From: Christensenella sp. UBA7868
Lineage (GTDB): Bacteria; Bacillota; Clostridia; Christensenellales; UBA1242
Length of the DNA: 9,348 bases
Reading direction: 5' to 3'
Assembly (NCBI GenBank): GCA_002501285.1
Contig: DLSG01000095.1
Span: 13,972 to 23,319, forward strand
Of this stretch, positions 5,442 through 9,348 are shown piece after piece. Each line of letters begins with the position of its first letter. Within the stretch, counting starts at the first letter, position 1. The notes below the pieces were generated by a model, which was given only the letters and a program-made list of their open reading frames with translations, did no database searches and was not told the origin of the DNA. A program made the position numbers and the translations under genes.

Positions 5442-5657
5442 TTATTTTAAGCCAACAAGATTATCTATGCTAACATTAAAATATTGAGCATATTTTATAA
5501 GAGTTAATAGGTCTGGTAAATTTTGACCTGCTTCAAGCCTAACAATAGAGGATTGAGCGAGATTTAATTCTTTTGCTAATTTGTTTTTTGATAGATTTTT
5601 TGATAATCTTAAATCTTGAATATATTCACTAAAATATTTTAAAATTGCTTCTTCCAT
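5442..5657 (-). CDS. XRE-family transcriptional regulator, 71 aa
   Basis: A single XRE domain over residues 9-69: 'FSEYIQDLRLSKNLSKNKLAKELNLAQSSIVRLEAGQNLPDLLTLIKYAQYFNVSIDNLVGLK', with the HTH at about 23-46. The extra eight N-terminal residues may be a short helix. It probably dimerises and represses, possibly including its own promoter, because two copies of a TACAAATAGATA element sit just upstream of the ATG. No ribosome-binding site is visible; GATAAT lies eight bases before the ATG, so the message may be leaderless. Its TAA abuts the stop of htrA with no base between, so the two transcripts converge head-on. Targets beyond itself are unknown. Confidence 0.88.
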   Translation of the reverse strand: MEEAILKYFSEYIQDLRLSKNLSKNKLAKELNLAQSSIVRLEAGQNLPDLLTLIKYAQYFNVSIDNLVGLK

Positions 5658-5666
5658 ATAAATATA

Positions 5667-5717
5667 TTATCTACAAATAGATAAAAAGGTTTAATATACA
5701 AATAGATAACTAGGTTT
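5667..5717. promoter_or_regulatory. operator-like repeats upstream of the 5657 XRE gene
   Basis: TACAAATAGATA is found at 5672-5683 and 5697-5708. Each is followed, after three bases, by AGGTTT, making two 21-base units with two mismatches and a 25-base offset (roughly two and a half helical turns). The first copy also sits in a perfect inverted repeat, TTATCTA-CAAA-TAGATAA (5667-5684), which overlaps the candidate -10 (GATAAT, 5671-5666 on the reverse strand). This is a typical layout for an autoregulated XRE repressor; binding is inferred. Confidence 0.65.
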
Positions 5718-5829
5718 TTCTAAATTTATAGTTAAAATTAAAACGTAAGTAGCAAAAATAATTTAAAATTTATGCCATTTTTAATAACTTGATTGATAGA
5801 AATTAAAAATAAAAAATGTATTTTTTAAT

Positions 5830-5867
5830 AAAAGGTGGAGATTTTAAAAAAAAATTCCACTTTTTTT
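5830..5867 (+). terminator. intrinsic terminator with no obvious gene of its own
   Basis: The stem AAAGGTGGA / TTCCACTTTTT pairs 5830-5839 with 5856-5865, has a long A/T loop and ends in seven T (5861-5867). It lies nine bases before the -35 of the metal exporter. The only + strand gene upstream is htrA, about 390 bases away. The segment 5718-5829 holds no open reading frame or other structure that I can support. Confidence 0.7.
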
Positions 5868-5875
5868 CAAAATTC

Positions 5876-5907
5876 TTGACAAAATTTTAAAATGGGGCTA
5901 ATATAAT
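5876..5907 (+). promoter_or_regulatory. promoter of the metal-exporter gene
   Basis: TTGACA (5876-5881) is followed by TAATAT at 5899-5904 (17-base spacer) overlapping TATAAT at 5902-5907 (20-base spacer). Either -10 places transcription start at about 5911-5914, i.e. at the ATG 5913. No metal-sensing riboswitch fits in the space. Confidence 0.8.
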
Positions 5908-5912
5908 GTGAT

Positions 5913-6866
5913 ATGAAATTTTTTGAAGGAGTTTGGGAAGCATTTAAAGATGCATCAATAGATTGTTTAAAACTGTTGCCAGTTTTATTTTTGGTGTATC
6001 TATTAGTTGAATATCTTACTCACAAAAAAGAAGAAAAATTCGTTAAACTTCTTGGCGAAAAACCTAAAACGGGTGTTTTACTTGGGGCATTATTAGGTTG
6101 TATTCCACAATGTGGTTTTTCAACGGTTATGAGTGATATGTTCAACCACAAAATGATAGGAATAGGAACTTTAATTGCAGTTTTTGTTGCAACAAGTGAT
6201 GAAGCAATTCCTATAATGCTTGAAAATCCAAACAGAGTTTTAGATATTTTAATTTTGATTGGTATTAAATTTGTTTTAGCGTTATTTTGGGGATATTTGT
6301 TCTATTTTATCTATTCGCTAATCAGTAAGGCGGAGCATAAAAAGAAAAATTTGGCACTAGCGGGCGCACAGCAAAACACTGAAGAATATTTACATAATCA
6401 CGAATGTTTAATTGATGAAAAACATATTCATCATCATGAACATGATAAAGATAATCACAAACCTTGCGATTGTTGTTCGGATAATTTGTTTTTATGTGCA
6501 TTAAAACATTGTTTAACAATTGCACTTCTTGTGTTTATTGCAAATTTTGTTATAAATTTAATCTTCGTCTTTGTGGGAGAGCAAGTTTTAATAGATGCAT
6601 TGATGGTTTCTCCAATTCTGCAAATTATTATAAGTCCGCTTATTGGTTTAATCCCAAATTGCGTTTCAAGCGTGGTTTTAATAGAACTTTATTTGAATGG
6701 TGCATTGATTTTCCCAGCGCTAGTTGGTGGACTATCCGCAGGCAGTGGTGTAGGACTTATTATTTTGTTTAAAAACAAAAAAAATATAAAACAGAATTTG
6801 CTAATTTTAGGATCGCTTTATTTAATTGGTGTTACTACTGGATTATTACTTTCAATTTTCTTTTAA
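5913..6866 (+). CDS. ArsP_2-type putative heavy-metal/manganese exporter, His-rich loop
   Basis: 317 aa integral membrane protein of the putative 10-TM metal exporter family (often named arsenic efflux or putative manganese transporter). Two halves carry matching motifs: GCIPQCGFS (62-70) with TSDEAIP (94-100), and GLIPNCVSS (245-253) with GGLSAGSGVG (272-281), consistent with an inverted internal duplication. Between them a cytosolic loop (about 138-190) holds eight His (161, 163, 171, 173-175, 177, 182) and Cys165, 185, 187, 188, a likely metal-binding segment. Hydrophobic helices fall at about 18-36, 52-70, 82-98, 107-137, 192-220, 228-250, 254-287 and 293-316. The full-length family start matches ATG 5913; there is no ribosome-binding site and the -10 is five bases away, so it is probably leaderless. 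Monocistronic. Confidence 0.87.
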   Translation: MKFFEGVWEAFKDASIDCLKLLPVLFLVYLLVEYLTHKKEEKFVKLLGEKPKTGVLLGALLGCIPQCGFSTVMSDMFNHKMIGIGTLIAVFVATSDEAIPIMLENPNRVLDILILIGIKFVLALFWGYLFYFIYSLISKAEHKKKNLALAGAQQNTEEYLHNHECLIDEKHIHHHEHDKDNHKPCDCCSDNLFLCALKHCLTIALLVFIANFVINLIFVFVGEQVLIDALMVSPILQIIISPLIGLIPNCVSSVVLIELYLNGALIFPALVGGLSAGSGVGLIILFKNKKNIKQNLLILGSLYLIGVTTGLLLSIFF

Positions 6867-6898
6867 TTTATAAAAGATTTGAAAAGTTAAAAAAGTTT

Positions 6899-6928
6899 AA
6901 AAACAGTATTTTAAAATGCTGTTTTTTT
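6899..6928 (+). terminator. intrinsic terminator after the metal exporter
   Basis: The stem AAACAGTATTT / AAATGCTGTTT (6901-6911 with 6914-6924, one T-G pair) is followed by a T-run to 6928. It separates the exporter from the next operon. Confidence 0.85.
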
Positions 6929-6973
6929 GTTAAAAATTTTTTTAAAATTTAGGGCTTTTTATGGTAAAACATA

Positions 6974-7002
6974 TTGCAATATAAAAAATTATTTGTTATA
7001 AT
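6974..7002 (+). promoter_or_regulatory. promoter of the DAC-like/RHH operon
   Basis: TTGCAA (6974-6979), a 17-base spacer, and TATAAT (6997-7002). Transcription would start near 7009 and give a short leader carrying GAGG (7015-7018) five bases before the ATG. Confidence 0.85.
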
Positions 7003-7023
7003 AATTTTATAAATGAGGTTTTT

Positions 7024-8097
7024 ATGGACGAACAAAAAACTATTAACGAAGAAAATATTTTTTATTTAGAAGCCAAAGATAATCTAGACAAATTTATTTT
7101 GCGTGAATTTCCAGATTTTTCAAAAAAATTGCAAAATCACCTTGTAAATTTTATTCCGTCTATGGGAAATTATGAAGAAGAAGGTGTAAAATATCGCCCA
7201 GTACTTTTATTTACAAATGATATTAACACAATTGTAAAAGCGGTTCCAGACGCATATAAAGTTGCAATGTTTAATGATGAAAGCGAAGCGTTGTTTTCAC
7301 AAAGAATGAAAAGTTTAAGTGTGTTTTGTAAGAATGATTGGTGTATTTACATTCAGCAAAAAGAAAATATGTTTCAATATGGAATAATTAAGTCCACAAA
7401 TTCAATTAAAGAACGTAATTTTCAAGCACTTGTGGGTTTAAGCGAAACACTTAAAGAAAAGGCTAAATTATATTCATTTTTTGTTTATGCCCTTAATAGT
7501 TACACAATTAGGTTAAAAAGTAAAAGTGGGAATAAATTAAATATTAATTTTTCGCTTGAAACAAAAAAAATAACAAGTTGGACAGAAGAAATTTCCGAAT
7601 TTGTTGATGCTAGTTTTTCAAAGTTAAGGACAACAAAAAAGAAACTTGGTGAAGTTAAAACAATGTATTACAACATTTTTGATAGGGCGCTAAAAAATAT
7701 AACAGGTGCAATATGTGTTGTAGTTGATAAAGATTATGTTGATAAAGGTTTTTTAAGCGATGGTATTTGGCTTGATGAGCCTATTGAATTTAGTAAGTTG
7801 TTTTTGCAAACAAAAAGTTTCAACGAGCAAAAGTTGTTAGCGGTTAGTGATTTATTTATATCTATGCTAAATTATGATGGTATTACAGTAATCGATAATT
7901 TGGGCAGAATTAGGGCGTATAATTGTTTTGTTGAAACTTCTATGAACAACGAGAAAAACTTGCTTGGTGGGGCAAGAAAAAGGGCAGCATACACAATTAT
8001 TAAAACAAAAATTAAAAAAATTGTAGGGGTATATTTTCAATCTCATGAAGGTGAAATGTTTTATATCCCTGTAAGAAAAAACAAAGGTAAAATTTAG
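7024..8097 (+). CDS. divergent diadenylate-cyclase (DisA_N-like) domain protein, 357 aa
   Basis: The C-terminal third (about 215-345) reads as a divergent DAC/DisA_N domain. 'LNYDGITVIDNLGRIRAYNCFVE' (282-304) matches the LHDGAVII-type strand with Asp285-Gly286; 'GGARKRAA' (315-322) matches GTRHRAA; 'VGVYFQSHEGEM' (334-345) matches the VVVSEETG strand. Canonical DAC proteins make cyclic di-AMP from two ATP; here DGA is DGI and RHR is RKR, so activity and product are uncertain. Residues 1-210 are a second, unrecognised domain with alternating strands and helices, placed where sensor-type domains sit in other divergent DisA_N proteins. There are no membrane helices, so it is cytosolic, unlike CdaA. 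GAGG five bases before the ATG supports the start. The next gene begins one base after the stop. Domain call is by motif reading, without a profile search. Confidence 0.68.
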   Translation: MDEQKTINEENIFYLEAKDNLDKFILREFPDFSKKLQNHLVNFIPSMGNYEEEGVKYRPVLLFTNDINTIVKAVPDAYKVAMFNDESEALFSQRMKSLSVFCKNDWCIYIQQKENMFQYGIIKSTNSIKERNFQALVGLSETLKEKAKLYSFFVYALNSYTIRLKSKSGNKLNINFSLETKKITSWTEEISEFVDASFSKLRTTKKKLGEVKTMYYNIFDRALKNITGAICVVVDKDYVDKGFLSDGIWLDEPIEFSKLFLQTKSFNEQKLLAVSDLFISMLNYDGITVIDNLGRIRAYNCFVETSMNNEKNLLGGARKRAAYTIIKTKIKKIVGVYFQSHEGEMFYIPVRKNKGKI

Positions 8098-8098
8098 T

Positions 8099-8410
8099 AT
8101 GAAAAGTTATAAACAATGTCAATTTAATATTTCAAACGAAGAATTATCAAGATTAAATCAAATTTGTGCAAGATATAGCCTACGTCAAGCACAGGCAATT
8201 GTAAAATGTGTAAATAGTTATATAAATGGCGAATTAGAAGAAAAATTATATAGTGATGTTCAAGTTGATGGTTGGTCTAAAAAAATAATTAATATTGAAG
8301 AGTCAACTTACAACACTTTTATGCAAGAAGCCGATTTTAGATGTCGAACTCTAATTTCTTTAATTAGATATTCAATCAATGCTTTTTATGAACATGATTT
8401 CATGTTGTAA
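8099..8410 (+). CDS. 103-aa protein, possible tandem ribbon-helix-helix DNA-binding protein
   Basis: I do not recognise a named family. Two halves look alike: residues 6-43 'QCQFNISNEELSRLNQICARYSLRQAQAIVKCVNSYI' and about 61-97 'KKIINIEESTYNTFMQEADFRCRTLISLIRYSINAFYE'. Each has a short polar/apolar alternating strand, a helix, a turn and a second amphipathic helix, which is the ribbon-helix-helix (MetJ/Arc) order; the halves align without gaps from FNIS/INIE onward. RHH proteins normally dimerise to form the DNA-reading strand pair; a tandem copy could do this within one chain. The ATG is one base after the DAC-like stop, with AAAGGT about ten bases upstream, so the pair is one operon and translation is probably coupled. 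It ends before the terminator at 8454. Function is inferred from shape and context only. Confidence 0.6.
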   Translation: MKSYKQCQFNISNEELSRLNQICARYSLRQAQAIVKCVNSYINGELEEKLYSDVQVDGWSKKIINIEESTYNTFMQEADFRCRTLISLIRYSINAFYEHDFML

Positions 8411-8453
8411 TAAGTTTAAAAGTTTATAAATAAAAAGTGATTAATAAACATAA

Positions 8454-8478
8454 AAAAATAGCCCTTTGGGCTATTTTT
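8454..8478 (+). terminator. intrinsic terminator of the DAC-like operon
   Basis: AAAAATAGCCC-TTT-GGGCTATTTTT: an 11-base-pair stem with a 3-base loop, T-run at 8474-8478. Almost identical to the hairpin at 8716-8744. It ends one base before the -35 box of the next gene. Confidence 0.92.
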
Positions 8479-8479
8479 A

Positions 8480-8508
8480 ATGACAAAAAATTTTAAATTT
8501 GTTATAAT
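8480..8508 (+). promoter_or_regulatory. promoter of the 8514 XRE gene
   Basis: ATGACA (8480-8485, five of six consensus bases), a 17-base spacer and TATAAT (8503-8508). Five bases then separate it from the ATG at 8514, so transcription should start at the start codon. Confidence 0.82.
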
Positions 8509-8513
8509 TAAAT

Positions 8514-8717
8514 ATGAAAATTTTTGGTGAAAGATTAAAGGAACTAAGAAAAGAAAAAGGATTGTCACAAAAAGAAGTGGCAGATTATTTAAATATTTCT
8601 TCAATAACTTTGCTTCATTATGAAAAAAATCAACGCGAACCATCTTTTGATTTGCTTGTAGAGATTTCAAAATATTTTGGTGTATCTATTGATTATTTAT
8701 TTGGTTTAACAAATTAA
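8514..8717 (+). CDS. XRE-family transcriptional regulator, 67 aa
   Basis: A minimal Cro/C1 domain filling the whole protein: 'FGERLKELRKEKGLSQKEVADYLNISSITLLHYEKNQREPSFDLLVEISKYFGVSIDYLFGLTN'. Helices 2-3 of the HTH lie at about 18-40, and the 'REPSFDLLVEISKYFGVSIDYLFG' tail is the standard end of this family. It has no partner domain, so it is probably a small dimeric repressor whose targets are unknown. No Shine-Dalgarno precedes the ATG and the -10 lies only five bases away, so the mRNA is probably leaderless. It is an isolated unit about 290 bases long, bracketed by two nearly identical terminators, and converges on the Cys-rich gene. Confidence 0.92.
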   Translation: MKIFGERLKELRKEKGLSQKEVADYLNISSITLLHYEKNQREPSFDLLVEISKYFGVSIDYLFGLTN

Positions 8718-8744
8718 AAATAGCCCTTTTGGGCTATTTTTTTT
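8716..8744. terminator. bidirectional terminator between the XRE and Cys-rich genes
   Basis: AAAAATAGCCC-TTTT-GGGCTATTTTT followed by more T (to 8744). The A-run on the left arm gives a T-run on the reverse strand, so it can stop both converging transcripts. It overlaps the XRE stop codon by two bases and lies six bases from the stop of the gene on the other strand. Confidence 0.9.
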
Positions 8745-8750
8745 AATAAT

Positions 8751-9348
8751 TTACACTGGATAAATAGGTAAGTCGAAGAATCCTGGGCAAACATCATTTG
8801 TGCTGTAATCTTGACAAGGTGGAATAGGGCAGTAGCCATAACTTGGAACTAAAATATTTGTATTTACAATTACACGCAAAATAATTTGAATACAAGCATC
8901 GCAACTGAAAGTATTATCACCAAGGTATGTAGCGTCAGCAATTGCAAGCCCTGCAAAAACATCAATTGTAAAAGGTACTACCGAAGGTTGTGGTACAAAT
9001 AAAATAACATCTTGATTGAAAGATAAAATTGTTGTTCCGCTGCCTTCTTTTCCTGTTGAATCTGTAAAGTTTACAATAATTGGTACATTAACAGTTCCTG
9101 TTACTCTTGCAAAATTTGGTCTGTCAGGGAAACGGTCTATAACAAGGTCTGAAAAATAAGCATCACCATTTGTTTGAGCACTGACAAAAGTGTAAGGTTC
9201 AGTTAAATCTTGTGGGGTGATATTTGTTAAAGTAAATGTCAAACCTGTTTCTGAAATTTGTTTTCTACAACTATCAAAAACTTTGTTTGTTTGAATACAA
9301 ACTCTTTCGCATAGTCCACTTAATGGATTTCCAGTTATAGGTCCAGGA
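8751..9348 (-). CDS. Cys-rich hypothetical protein, 5' end beyond right edge
   Basis: The reading frame is open from the right edge to TAA at 8753-8751 and shows 198 residues. The TTG at 9242 is not a convincing start: the frame upstream is open and contains the distinctive 'CERVCIQTNKVFDSCRKQ'. The centre is beta-rich, about 90 residues ('ARVTGTVNVPIIVNFTDSTGKEGSGTTILSF'). The C-terminus reads 'FSCDACIQIILRVIVNTNILVPSYGYCPIPPCQDYSTNDVC' and ends 'FFDLPIYPV'. Eight Cys are visible, in clusters at both ends. I recall proteins of this general pattern in clostridial genomes, annotated as hypothetical; the KVFDSC element and the Cys pairs recall spore-envelope proteins, but that is a guess. No signal peptide can be assessed. 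Confidence 0.72.
   Translation of the reverse strand, partial: PGPITGNPLSGLCERVCIQTNKVFDSCRKQISETGLTFTLTNITPQDLTEPYTFVSAQTNGDAYFSDLVIDRFPDRPNFARVTGTVNVPIIVNFTDSTGKEGSGTTILSFNQDVILFVPQPSVVPFTIDVFAGLAIADATYLGDNTFSCDACIQIILRVIVNTNILVPSYGYCPIPPCQDYSTNDVCPGFFDLPIYPV

Noticed and set aside
5718..5912. Possible yybP-ykoY manganese riboswitch before the metal exporter
   Set aside because: No conserved riboswitch elements are visible and the promoter sits directly at the ATG, so no leader RNA exists to hold one.
6494..6772. Second + frame inside the exporter gene
   Set aside because: Shadow frame with erratic Cys/Trp/Arg composition; the exporter frame is clearly the coding one.
8416..8670. Reverse-strand 84-codon frame over the XRE gene
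   Set aside because: It crosses a terminator and promoter and is antisense to a clear XRE gene.
9240..9242. TTG 9242 as the start of the Cys-rich gene
   Set aside because: The same frame is open to the window edge and contains the conserved-looking KVFDSC segment.
1..9348. CRISPR arrays, insertion sequences, tRNA or rRNA genes
   Set aside because: No regularly spaced repeats, transposase, terminal inverted repeats with target duplications, cloverleaf sequences or rRNA segments were seen.

Overview
The window is strongly A+T-rich and reads as a chromosomal segment of a low-GC Gram-positive bacterium, probably an uncultured Clostridia-type gut lineage. The reasons are a Firmicutes-style L10 leader, short XRE regulators, a YqeY protein, a YcxB-like membrane protein, an HtrA-type lipoprotein, and a Cys-rich 'KVFDSC ... 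VPSYGYCPIPPCQ' protein of a kind I associate with clostridial genomes. Stops are mostly TAA, with TGA used as a stop and TGG as Trp, so the code is standard and Mycoplasma is excluded. The species is not identifiable from this sequence alone.

Layout. 1-138 (-): start of a SLOG-like protein running off the left edge. 208-241: a 34-bp perfect palindrome between divergent genes. 281-523 (+): XRE regulator. 541-792: inverted repeat, tandem repeat, consensus promoter and L10 leader/attenuator. 793-1672 (+): rplJ-rplL with a terminator. 1785-2312 (+): YcxB-like membrane protein. 2383-2416: shared terminator. 2444-4332 (-): a cluster transcribed right to left, made of an alpha/beta-hydrolase-like protein that lacks its nucleophile, yqeY (overlapping by 11 nt), then an unrecognised 154-aa protein. 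4443-5441 (+): HtrA-like lipoprotein protease, abutting a convergent XRE gene (5442-5657, -) with no base between the stops. 5913-6866 (+): ArsP_2-type metal exporter with a His/Cys-rich loop. 7024-8410 (+): two-gene operon of a divergent diadenylate-cyclase (DisA_N-like) protein and a 103-aa protein that looks like two ribbon-helix-helix units in tandem. 8514-8717 (+): small XRE gene between two near-identical terminators. 8751-9348 (-): Cys-rich protein truncated by the right edge.

The ribosomal stalk operon is the housekeeping anchor; L10-L12 probably regulates itself through the leader. The rest is accessory: three XRE regulators, envelope protein quality control, metal efflux and a putative nucleotide-signalling pair. 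The most interesting points are (1) the DAC-like plus tandem-RHH operon, a candidate nucleotide-signalling module, and (2) a group of genes whose -10 box lies only 5-8 nt before the ATG with no Shine-Dalgarno, which suggests leaderless mRNAs next to conventionally led genes.
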